A stretch of 64,000 bases of DNA from Glandiceps talaboti (lineage: Eukaryota; Hemichordata; Enteropneusta; Spengelidae): assembly GCF_964340395.1 (NCBI RefSeq), contig NC_135561.1:14917961-14981960 (forward strand), given 5' to 3'. Position numbers and translations under genes: made by a program. A model generated the notes under the pieces. It saw nothing but the letters and a program-made list of their open reading frames with translations. It did no database searches and was not told the DNA's origin. Shown here piece after piece: positions 29,577 to 40,638 of this stretch (its first letter is position 1; each line of letters starts with the position of its first letter).

Positions 29577-31757
29577 CTATCTTTTTTAGGTTTTTAACAT
29601 AAAAGAAAATAGCATCCGCCCGTTTCAAATATATTTATTTCTCTAACTGTGATATTTTAAAAGAAAATACCTCAATGGGTTTGCATGTTGCTAAAAAGTA
29701 CATGTACCATATGAGCGCAATGTGAAAACAGCAACTACGTGGTAAGACGTAATTAAGAACTGCTTTAAACTGATTAGTTTTTCAAATGATACCTCAATGT
29801 CTTAACAGGCCAAACGTGCTTTGAGTGCTTTCAATATACATGCATGGTGATAGGCAATAATCTGAGATAGTGAGTATGTTAAGTGAGGACCATGTAAAAC
29901 AACATACATGATTCTAGTAAGTTTATGCAGCTCCCACTGCAGTTTTTCTGGTTGCATTGTTACACGTGCATATCAAATGAAAGCATATTTGTACCCGAGT
30001 AATGCTTATCACCCCCCCCCCCCCGAAAGTAATGCGAGAGTAGTTTTATGAACACCGTTGGAATGGTCTTTTAATGTAGAAATGAGATGTATTTTTAGTA
30101 TTATCATAATGAAGCTATACACTATAAACAAAAAGCATTTGACCATCACTATAGGCAACTGTAGTTTATCAAATTGAATGTGATACATTAGTTAAAGTAC
30201 TTAAAGTACTAATTGCAATAGTAAATATATCAATACGAAGCAATTAACTTTATTAGTGGACTTAATAATACGTGCAGCAATTTATAAGAGGGTGAAATAT
30301 GTATGAATGAAGTCTTTGAGACGCTTGCAATATTAGTTGATTAGTAGGTATACACGTACATATTTGTATAGCCTGAAACCTCATATAACACTTCAGTTCA
30401 TTGAACTAATTTTGATAAAAACCAAACTCTCAGTACCATTAATCGATACATGACATGAACGTATTGGGTTTTAATGAATGTTAAATATTCAAATATTAAT
30501 ATTGAAGCTGGAAAGGTTCCTATGGTGTTTTGCCTCATTACACAGATTTCATAGAGAAACAAGAGACAAATACAGACAGAAACGACCAGGTGATATTGCT
30601 CTTTGGGCGTATTTAAGATATCAGATGTTAATGAAATGGTTAAAGGATCATTACGCCTTTGCGGAACAATATTCGCTTCTCTATATACACTAATATATGT
30701 ACAACTGTTACAATGTATAAGGTAGCCAATTCTTGTTCTATTTGCTCTATGTGATATTTTTATTGTGAAAAAAAAAGCTAAAATTAATTCGCTCACCCTC
30801 TAAAGGATGTTATAAAAACGGAAACCAAGTACGGCACAGTAAAATCCGCGGTAGGATAATAGAAGCCAAATGTCCCGACACGTTTAAACGCAGACAAATT
30901 TAAACAAATTAAACTGTTTTTAATTGATGACATTTCATCATCTTTCAGTACTGTCGTGACATTACTTAAATTAAAGTCTTTCATAGAGAGATCTTTTAAA
31001 ATAAATGAGTTTTTATGACGTTAGGTGAAGATTTTGATGAAATGTATTACAATTGAGGGCATGGCACCAATTCAGTATTAAACATAGTTATGATGTCTAT
31101 CTGACTTGAGTGAATTAAACAAATGGATTTGAAAAGTATGGATTAAAATAACTCTCTAAGTATATTTAAATTGCTTTCAGGAGATATCAGTAAATTGTTC
31201 GTTTAAATCGTGGTTTTGATATTAAGTAATTAAGTGCAGACAGGAAGATTAAACAGTGTATTGAGTTCAATGTATGCCAAGGAAAACAAGCTACTGGGTT
31301 GTTGATCACGACAGAAGCCGTTACCAATAGCAAAATTTGGATACATTTTATTTTGATTTGTTAGCTTTGTACTCGTCGGGTTTTGAATTCCTTGGCAGTC
31401 TGATGCGATATACACAAGAGATTATACAGTAGGGGCAAATGTGAAATTCAGTCACAAGGCGTAGGTAAACGCCAACCCAATTGTATATATACCATATTGG
31501 TTTATTGGTTTTGTCCTTAATATCTTCAGAAGTGATTGTTTTCAATTATGATAATATACAGACACTATACTGTAGTGTAATGCACTTGTAATATTGTGTT
31601 TATACTGTAGTAAACTCGACTGAATTGCTTGGATAACATTTTGCATAAATTTCACTTAAATTCTCATATACTCTCAGAACAATATAAAAATAGTATTTCA
31701 AAAATTTATTTAGTTGTCTTGAACCTTTCCAAATTTGCAGTATATCGGTACATTGTT

Positions 31758-31828
31758 GTCGGTGGCCGAGTGGTTAAACCACTTGCCTCTAACCACTGCA
31801 GTCGGGGTTCAAACCCATTCACCCACTG
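31758..31828 (+). mobile_element. tRNA-derived SINE head or tRNA pseudogene
   Basis: A good RNA polymerase III A box, TGGCCGAGTGG (31763-31773), is followed at tRNA-like spacing by a B box, GGTTCAAACCC (31806-31816). The A-box form GTGGCCGAGTGGTTAA is that of Leu/Ser-type tRNAs and of many marine-animal SINEs. The acceptor-stem halves do not pair, so it is not an intact tRNA gene. The sequence to the right is probably SINE body, but its end is unclear. Confidence 0.75.
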
Positions 31829-33528
31829 AGACGTGACCAAGTATTATATATGTGTTTTTATTTGCAATATTGTCAGCGTATACTTCTGGTCACAATCAAA
31901 TACTGATTAATATTCCAAAGTTGTAAGCTGACTTTGTGAACGAGTTGACACTTAAGACACACACAACCTTAACCTTGGAGGTCATAGTTATAAAGACGTT
32001 TTTTCCTCTTGGTGATCATATCTCTGTAAATGATGTCTTACTTGGACTTAAACGAGATACATTACCTTTTCTGGAGATCAAAGTTCATTTAGAAGTACCA
32101 TTGGTTATCGATCGTGAAGTGAGAATGATTCGATGATGGTGGCGTTACGGGCAAGTTTACCAAGACAGTCAGTACGAGAGTCATGTACTAACACACTATA
32201 AAAGTGTCAGCGTGAGTAATTAAGACTCGTGGGACTTTCTAAACCGTCTGTCACTAATTGCTACTTGTCTAAGTTAACATACCATTGTTTTTTGTACTTG
32301 TGTCAAGGCAAAGGACACTATGATAAATCATTTGCGTTTGTAGATTTGCCATCCTCCAGGTTATTCTTGTTCTGTTTAAGCCAGTGATCTTACATTGATA
32401 CAAATAGTGCGTAATCTTGTGTCTTTATTAACTCAAGCAATGCTGAAAGACTTTACCATCTGTAAATGCAATGATTTGAACTTTAGGAATATTCACCTTA
32501 AACATTAAATCACTAGAGTTCTTCGTATTGTAGAAGACAGTCACAATGACGTAATCTGAATGTAGTACTAAGTGAAAATTCTGATAATATAATCTGTAAA
32601 GCTTTTATTGTGATTACGTTTGATAGCAATATACTCTATGTAAATAACTGTGGATTATTTGTGGTCAGAAAGCAAAAGATTCAAATTAACATTTGACCAA
32701 TATTAAAAGTCTGAACATAATGGATTAATCTACTTTGATTTAAATTTAATCTAATATAGATCTAAAGAGAGATTACACATTCTATGGGTTCCTTTCATAA
32801 ATACTTTAAATGTCAAAATGAGAATCAAACATTTATATAACAACTGTGATTTAAATAAACCTACACGATAAAGATTTAATTAAGGTTTGACTTCTCTAAA
32901 TACTTTCAGTTTAGCTTAAGTAATAACTTTACAATGGAAGCATACTTTGGATTCCAAGCGAACTGCACAAGTAATCAGTAGACCTTTCGATAGTTCGCAT
33001 ATGTCAGATTTCATTAAATGGAAGTTACGCTGCTTGAATGGTAGAAACATGCTTGAGTCTGTAAATGTCAGATGGAAAGTACCATTGTTATTTGTCAGGT
33101 CAGGATGGGTAGGAAATCATGATTCTGTAGTTCTATCTTTAGTTATTCAGCCATTGTGTGTGTACTGTCAATATTTATGGTGTTATCAATATCAAGGCAC
33201 GTTTGCTCTAAAGTGCGCTTTTTTGGAATTATGCTGTAATTAGAGCACGATCGTAAACTAGTTCACCATCACAGAGCTGATAATTGTCAAAACACAACAG
33301 GAAACAGGTGTGGGGTCATGTCAGAAAACTGATTAAAAAGATTTGATTTACATTTTGAGGTTATCTGTCTTAAATCAAAGGATTAAGGGGGTTAAGAAGA
33401 AACGAGAACAACATAATCACACACATTGTCATTTGGAGAACGTTATTATGGCCATGGAATAAAGATAACGATTGACGACTTAAAAGATTCGACAGGATGC
33501 AATTAGCTAATAGTACAATTCTAAAGCA
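31829..33528. other. Gene-free stretch
   Basis: Beyond possible SINE body to about 31900 I see nothing recognisable. The plus-strand frames at 31936-32136 and 32947-33243 have no known motif and no splice-supported extension. Confidence 0.6.
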
Positions 33529-33897
33529 AACGAGGAGCTTTAATGGTTCATCAGTGCTAACTTGCTCTGTTCAATTACTTTTATATAGTTAATTAGGGTT
33601 TTTTTAACTTCATCAGTGCATTGTCGTACACTTAATGTCTTAATTGAAAAAGGTGGTGTTGCAATTAGCAGCAGCCACAAAAATTCACATATTCATCGAA
33701 AAAAGGATAGCCAAGTCTCATGTGTAAACGAGGCGTTGTAATGGTTCATCAGTGCTAAATTGTTCGGCTTAATTACTTATATATATTTTTACTCCATCAG
33801 TTCATTATCGTACACTTTATTGAAAAGGGTGGTGTCACAATTAACAGCATCCGAAAATTCACATATTCATCGAAAAAAAAGGACAGACAACTCGCGT
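33529..33897. repeat. Diverged tandem duplication, two units of about 170-200 bp
   Basis: Unit 1 (33529-33726) and unit 2 (33727-33897) share AACGAGGxGxTxTAATGG, TCATCAGTGCTAA, TCATxGTACACTT and AATTCACATATTCATCGAAA in the same order. Unit 2 is shorter through small deletions. Non-coding. Confidence 0.85.
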
Positions 33898-36892
33898 GCT
33901 GTTTGCATACCGATGAACTATTTAATTTTATTATCAATGCAATCAAGGTCATCAATTTCCTGAGAATTTAATGTGTATCGAAAAGATCATAAGGGTCACT
34001 TGAAAAGTCTCTCACTAAGTTCGTCCTTATATTCCAGCTTAATACAAGTGTATCTATTGTATTAGATATGCCGCCAGTCATAGGATCCCTTGATGGTTTC
34101 GTTCTTCAGGGAAATATGTGCACGAAATCTCCAGTTCATGCACATATCTTTACAAATAGCATCTGTTGTCTGTGCTTTTGTGGTTTACTTTTACGGTTGT
34201 GGGCAAAAAAGTCATTCCGTTATAATTATGTTGAGATGACTTTTTCTAACTTGCAGGCTTTTTAATCTAGATCAATGTAACTTTTAGATACTCTTGTTTA
34301 TTCTCGTGAGCAAGCTAATGCCGACCGGGTATAATCATAATGACGATCGGTTGTAAAACCATTCTTTTCTTGATATATATCTAAAATTGTCCCCGTCGTA
34401 GGTCTGAGACGACAGCCTTGAGGGAAATCGTATAATCTTACTGCTGTTGTGTCCTATCATTTTATACCCAATGCATGCCAAAAAGTAGACAACCTGATCT
34501 GCTTCACGTTATCATACATGTATCCTACTTCAAGATAAGACGAAGAATGTAATATGGGGTAATAAAAACAACAATTGCACAGGCAAACCACTAGTGACTT
34601 GTATAAAAACCGTAGCAGACACACTTTTATGTCATCAGAGATAGGTGTATCAGAAAATATATTATATCAGATGGTACTTTTTATTCCCTGTTCAAAGACA
34701 CTCGCTGTTATCATTGATATAGTAGATAGGCTTTACTGAAGATCATTGAGTTTGAACCTTAGCCGCTTTGATACATTTCAGAAGGTAGCTTGATTCATAA
34801 TATAAGTATATCACACACGCATGGCTAATATCAATAAGCATGGTGCTATTTACAATCATAAACGTTATTTTTATGGATCAAATCAGCGGGGGGGGGGGGT
34901 TCTTTTAGTTCTGTCACATAACAGTAACTTAAGATATTGATAAGAAGTTGAGAGCAGATACACTTCTATCAGCATATACATTATACATTTTCTGATATCT
35001 GGAAAAAAGGCTTCAGGGCAAAATAGTAATAGAAAAATGATGTAAATGTCTGGCGTTATGAAATCCATATATAGGCGTGTCATATTAAGACGGCGACGTG
35101 ATTTGTACTCAAACTGTTCGGCAGTCAACTTTGTGTTATTGTTGTCTTGTACCTCTGTTACATAACCCAACCAATATTAAGTCTTTGAAATTACAATTGA
35201 TCACCTAGCGTTTTTTTCTGTCTCATGAAAATATAGACTGCAACATATTCAAATATCCCCCTTGCCTCTTTCGATAACGTCATTAAAAAGCAGAATCTTT
35301 TTAACGATGGACGAATTTGACAATTTATAGCCTTCTAAACAACTTACAAACTAACCATTATGTAACTATCTTTGGAAATAAATTGAAATTCCTATACATA
35401 TAATCCCTTTTTTAAAAAGTCTTATTAACCTTCAGATCGTTAGGCTCATAAAGACATCGAATTTTAGACAAGGGGTTTAAAAACTGGCTGTAAATTTAGG
35501 TAACAAATGGTCCCAAGATGGTAAAGTGTCATTGATGTTTGTAGCACACTGAGTAGTCTTTATATGATAAAGTTCTAAGTTGACTACATGACGACAAAGA
35601 CAGTGTGAAGTAAAGAAAAATTATGAAATATAGAAACGTTATAATTGTTTTGATATAAGAAATCCATCGGTGTGTTTTGTTCAGTTTACATTTACAATGA
35701 TAACACCCCAGCTATTGAATTGAAGTAGACTGGGGAATACTTGCCGATGCATTCTTTACATAGGTGAACGTCTCAATGTACTACAAGCTAGGTAGCTACA
35801 CGAATACTAGTCTACCATCCCCGTACATCCTTTTATTGCGAATACCTTTGATTACTCAGAAATTTAATCAATGGAGGGACAACGGAAACATGAAGATTTG
35901 TATTAATTTTCTTTAATATTCAACCAACATATTTTGTGTTGGAATATAAACCAAAGTATTGTACAAAAATAAAGTTCAAAGCCATAGAGATAATTAACAA
36001 TTGTCCGTCTTGTACTTTTGTCCTTTATATTAAAAATAAAATTGGTCTCAAAAAGAACAACTGATGAACTGTTTGCATTAACTAAACACATAATCTCTTA
36101 TGGAATAATTTTTTTTCAATATTACTTTTTTTAAGTTATTGCAAAGTAAACACACTAACAATTGTGGGACGATATATAAATGTATATGAATATGGCAATG
36201 CTATCTGTTAAGATAAAAAGGTATAGAATACCACATCACACAGCTGAATGTCTTTGAAATTCTCTAAAAAGCAATCGACGTAATAAATACTATCTACTTC
36301 ATTTTCCCATATTGAACAAAACGTGTGACTTCGCAGCCTGGTGCAAATATGTGAGGAATTCCTAGCTGTGTTTTATTGGATGTATACATCAAATTTGTCC
36401 CCTGGTTTGATCATGACATAGATTTCGGATGTGGTCAATGATAACCGTACCTAACAGGCGCAAACTCATATAAACAAGTCTTTCAATCAATGACCTTGTG
36501 TATCAATCATATTTATAACTGTCCATCAAAAGTTATATAAGTCGCACAGGATTTACTAGATACCTCATGGGCACTTCAAGCATTTATGCTTTCGTTGTTG
36601 ATCGAATCATTTGAATTTATACATGTTTCTGTTATTATATTGTCGCTAGTAATACACATTTGAGAATTGGCATCGTGAGTTTTCAAAACCATAAACACGT
36701 TCGAATGATATATGTAGTTTTTGCTCTTTTTTTGTAAAATGTTAATTGTATTGAAATTTGGTAAGCTACTTTGATTAGTTTAACTATCTTTGTAAATATC
36801 TCCTGAGTATTAACGTCAACAGAGACTTTGCTGTTTATACAAATTATACGTCACCGGTGATATCATAAGTAGGGAGCTAAGGTTTGCAATTG
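33898..36892. other. Gene-free stretch
   Basis: I see nothing recognisable besides a G12 run at 34888-34899. Short frames at 34068-34265, 34883-35170 and 35903-36091 lack motifs. Confidence 0.6.
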
Positions 36893-37145
36893 TAATAGGG
36901 AACTTGCAATCCAGACTGAGCATGCTCAGACGCAAAGGAGTATGGGATTATCTGTGGTTATCGTAATACATAATCAGGAGCTACCGATAAAATAACTTCC
37001 CACAATGGTCAGGGCAACTATGAATTGATCATTTGTGGTTAAAAACAATGTAACATAATTGTTTACAATACTATTTGATTAGTATTTATTATCACATTTC
37101 CCATGATGCAATATTCAACATGGTGGGTTTGCAAGTTCCCTATTA
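36893..37145. mobile_element. 253-bp MITE with 17-bp perfect terminal inverted repeats
   Basis: The left end TAATAGGGAACTTGCAA (36893-36909) is the exact reverse complement of 37129-37145. Such short non-coding units with perfect ends are non-autonomous DNA transposons; the outermost TA would fit a TA target duplication (Tc1/mariner-like), but the superfamily is inferred. A 14-bp perfect palindrome, CTGAGCATGCTCAG, lies just inside the left end at 36916-36929. Confidence 0.8.
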
Positions 37146-37412
37146 GTGCACTTTTATGCGTTTTCATTTTGTTTTATTAATGAACCTTTTATTACTATAA
37201 ACAGCTGCACCAGTATTTCATTTGATTTCATCTCTATGTAGTCAACATTGCCATTACACTTGTATTAGTAATAGCAATAAAAGTGGAAATTGATATCTAC
37301 TTAAAAATGGAGTGCCAGTGATATATTTAAAAGGAATCATTGTTTTACTAATCATTTCAAAGTCATACGGACGACTAGAAATACCTTCAATATGCAGGTT
37401 GTTTTGACTTAA

Positions 37413-37718
37413 AGGGCCATAAGCCAACCTTATAAGTTTGGGCGTGATTTTTGCTGCATGTCAAAAGATTCTCGCAGTATTCTACTTACTGAAGGTATAC
37501 CTAACTATCACTTACAATTTACTGAACTCAAAACTGGTATTAAGATAAAACTGTACGTACAAAATAACAAACGCCTGTTTTCCTACTGGCAGACGACATA
37601 TTGTGATGTCATAGAATAGTATATGAATCGACATTAACATTATACTAGAAGTGTTTGATCTAGGTTTTGTGCAACTGTTTTTCACTAGTAAAAGCTTATA
37701 AACTTAGCTTATGCCATT
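37413..37718. mobile_element. MITE family A, copy 1 (306 bp, TTAA target duplication)
   Basis: The element is flanked by TTAA at 37409-37412 and 37719-37722. Its ends are imperfect inverted repeats: AGGGCCATAAGC on the left and, read outward in reverse, AATGGCATAAGC on the right. It is colinear over its length with 60112-60473, including the internal block ACTGAACTCAAAACTGG and the right-end block. TTAA duplication is characteristic of piggyBac-type elements. Non-coding. Confidence 0.8.
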
Positions 37719-37722
37719 TTAA

Positions 37723-38351
37723 CTTAATAAACACCAAGTTGCAATTTTCCACGTGTTGTTCCCCTTATTGAACTTATAAAAGTGGTGTTAACTAAATCTT
37801 ATATCTATAAGCACAAGTTGATAAGAAACATACCCAAATACGGAATGTAGAACGGAAATATACAACGAAATAGAAATAAAGCGCCCAAGAATCTAGTGTC
37901 TCTTAAGTAATAAACCGTGTTTGCTTTCAACAGCCCCTGGTCGCCTATGGACATTGCCCTCTGTATAATATCTACGTACGTAGGAGATCGAGCTTAGCCA
38001 TCTTCTGGAATAAAACTGTCAACGTTGAGTGAGTGATTGATACATTCCATTAGCCTGCTTTTAGTTACTGTGAGAGGCCAGTGTAAATCAAACAAAGGTC
38101 GTATGTCGAATGCAGCATACGTGAAACAGGCAAATTGCGAGCGTTCTTTTTTATCGGTAGTAATTTCCACGCGTCATTTGGAATTTTTATCCATTATTGA
38201 AAGATTCTTAAACAGTATGAAATATGTGCCACCTCATAAGGAAACGTACAGATATTGTCAATACTAGAGCTAATATTATTTTGGTCCCCGTTGGCTACAT
38301 TCTTCAGTTACATTTTCAGAGCCAACAAGCTCAAAAGATGTATATAATGAA
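37723..38351. other. Gene-free stretch
   Basis: I see no supportable gene or repeat. The 76-codon frame at 38037-38267 has no motif. Confidence 0.55.
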
Positions 38352-38515
38352 GTATGTATGTATGTATGTATGTATGTATGTATGTATGTATGTATGTATG
38401 TATGTATGAATGTATGTATCTGTCTGTCTGTCTGTCTGTCTGTCTGTCGGTAGGTAGGTAGGTAGGCATGTATGTATGTATGTATGTATGTATGTATGTA
38501 TGTATGTATGTATGT
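38352..38515. repeat. (TATG)n(TCTG)n(TAGG)n(TATG)n compound microsatellite
   Basis: TATG units, then TCTG, then a short GGTA run, then TATG again. This is the most complex of the tetranucleotide arrays here. Confidence 0.97.
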
Positions 38516-38799
38516 CTGCGCCTCCATAATTATCACTGCAACTTCAACATGTTGCGATACACAGTAATTATGTTTGGTTTGCATTGAAATTCATGCCTTG
38601 TGCGATAAGTGCCTCTTTGTATGGCAGACGATTTTGCTAGCTTTTGTAAAAATTCATCTGAATTCAAGTCAGCTGTATTACCATTTACGAAGACTGACTA
38701 GGCTCATGAGCAAAATTGTAGTCTGAGATCATAAACTCTTCGAAATAACATTAGTGGGGGTCATTTAAATGAAACATATGTGGACCTCCCAACAATATC

Positions 38800-39355
38800 A
38801 AACATTTTTTTGTAAATTATACGATTTCAGAAATTGTATCGTTAAGTAGAGAGTATTGCGCTTGATTGCATTCACTGCTTACGGCCGAGGAAAAATTGCG
38901 TGTTGTTGAATTTTATATCTTCCTGTTGGCTCATTAGGTTACCATCTGCAACATTTGAAAGATAATACTTTACAAGAAATCACCTTCAAGGACATTATTA
39001 TTGTTGGCACAAGGTGGCAACGCAGATGCTTGGGTAAGGAAAAAGAAAAGGAAAGCAACTTAAGATTTGGAACTTTGCTATTTAGTAAAATATTTGATAT
39101 CAGGAATGGCATTGCTAAGTAGATAGTACTGCGCTTGATTGCATTTATAGCTTCAGGCTAAGGTAAAATTACTTGTTGTCGAATTTTACAACTTCCCGCT
39201 TTCTCATTAGGTTACAGTCTACATCTACATTGAACAGACAATATATACTCAAACAAGAAGTAATCTTAAGCTTCAAGGACAACGTTCTTTTTTTTCGTTC
39301 TGAATGAACAGGGTAATAAATCAGATGCCGAGGTAATTAAAAGGGGAAAGTCACT
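38800..39355. repeat. Diverged tandem duplication, two units of about 275 bp
   Basis: Unit 1 (about 38800-39075) and unit 2 (about 39076-39355) share AAGTAGAxAGTAxTGCGCTTG, TTGTTGxxGAATTTTA, CTCATTAGGTTAC and TTCAAGGACA in the same order. Both carry a run of G/A-rich sequence near the end. Non-coding; the exact boundaries need an alignment. Confidence 0.82.
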
Positions 39356-39419
39356 GAAGCCACACAGTACTACTCTTGCTTCATGTACATTATATGCAAT
39401 TTAAACATAGTACAGTTTT

Positions 39420-39572
39420 GCGATTCAATTTTCATGCTTGTTAGGTGGTAACAGAGAAAATTGCAATAGCCAGACCGTGATAATCTCTTATAGTTGTGGA
39501 AAAGCCTTTAGTTAAATTCTGCAGTCCATTTACGTGAAAGTTCATCTTTAAATTGTAATAAAGTTAGTTAGT
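39420..39572 (+). mobile_element. Possible LINE 3' tail
   Basis: Non-coding sequence ends in TGTAATAAAGTTAGTTAGTT, an AATAAA-like signal followed by a short (TTAG) tail. The call rests on this layout alone. Confidence 0.33.
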
Positions 39573-40578
39573 TGCTTTTAACAGATTAGCGAAAGGGAAT
39601 AAATGGTTATAATTCTTCAATGTTCGCTATGCTTGATAGACAACGGTATGTATGTGGTTATAGAAACCTACTTGAAATCACTAACCCAAGCAGAATATTA
39701 ACCTTTCCTATAGAATGCATTTTTTCGAACAAGCTTCACAACTTAATACAAGCTGTTTCTGTGCCAGTTTAATTTAAATTATTTTAGTTTGAATAACGGT
39801 GGAAGTACAAACGTTGCTTATTCAAAGATGTTAAAGTTTGTGTTTTTAAATTTTACAAGCATTCCTTGTGTTAGTTTAGCTTAAGTTATTATATTTTGAC
39901 TAGGTATTCATAGATCTTATTATTAAAGCTTGGGTTTTAAATTTTTACATCCAATGCGTCTTTTCTCGGTTTACATGTATGAATTTCGTCTGGTCATGAT
40001 GGAAATAGCATAGATGTTGTGCTCCTCGTTACAACAGTGACAACGACTTTTATTGAGTGTTTATGAGTGTGCAGCAAAACAATAAAACTTTACTCTTATT
40101 TTCTGCTAATCACCTGTATAGGGGTTTGTAATTCGACCACATACTGCAACACGTCATACAGGGTATGAAATGAAATTATCTTTAAACATCTTGTTTAGTA
40201 ACAATGTCCTGGATACAAATGGACACACTTTGTAGCCTGTTCATCAATGGAAACACGTATTAAATCCAACGTACTTTGCACTGTGGCCTTTTCAAATATC
40301 CATCATTAACAATTCTAATCCTTTTATCATATGAAATTTTCTGAAAATAGCTGACCCGTAATGTTAATCATGTCAGAGAGGTTCACAACGAGAATAAACT
40401 GTTCCCAAATTAAACAAAGGTCTATATTTGGGGCGCTTTTAATGTACATGGTCTTACATGTGTAAACATGCTAATGTCCTTTACCCAATCACCCACTCAC
40501 TGTATCAAGCTATTAATCTATCAGCCATGCAATTTAAGAACATTTCACTAATTATGTAATTAAGCTATCCATCCAATT

Positions 40579-40638
40579 AATCAATCAATCAATCAATCAA
40601 TCAATCAACCAATCAATCAATCGATCAATCAATCAATG
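40579..40638. repeat. (ATCA)n imperfect tetranucleotide repeat
   Basis: AATC/ATCA units with a few substitutions. Confidence 0.93.

Larger units (their letters stand above)
26764..31740. other. Gene-free stretch
   Basis: I recognise no gene. The main contents are the TATG/CTGT array at 27300, a (TTTA)n run near 27459-27481 and the GTACA pentamer array near 29400. The 132-codon minus-strand frame at 30398-30796 overlaps a 71-codon plus-strand frame; neither has a recognisable motif. Confidence 0.6.

Noticed and set aside
29275-29628. 117-codon Tyr-Cys-Thr-Val-Leu repeat protein, or a CRISPR-like array
   Set aside because: The unit is a 5-bp pentamer with no spacers; it is a microsatellite.
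30398-30796. 132-codon minus-strand frame with hydrophobic stretches
   Set aside because: It overlaps a plus-strand frame, and neither has a domain, splice support or family resemblance.
31758-31828. Functional tRNA gene
   Set aside because: The A and B boxes are good, but the acceptor-stem halves do not pair.
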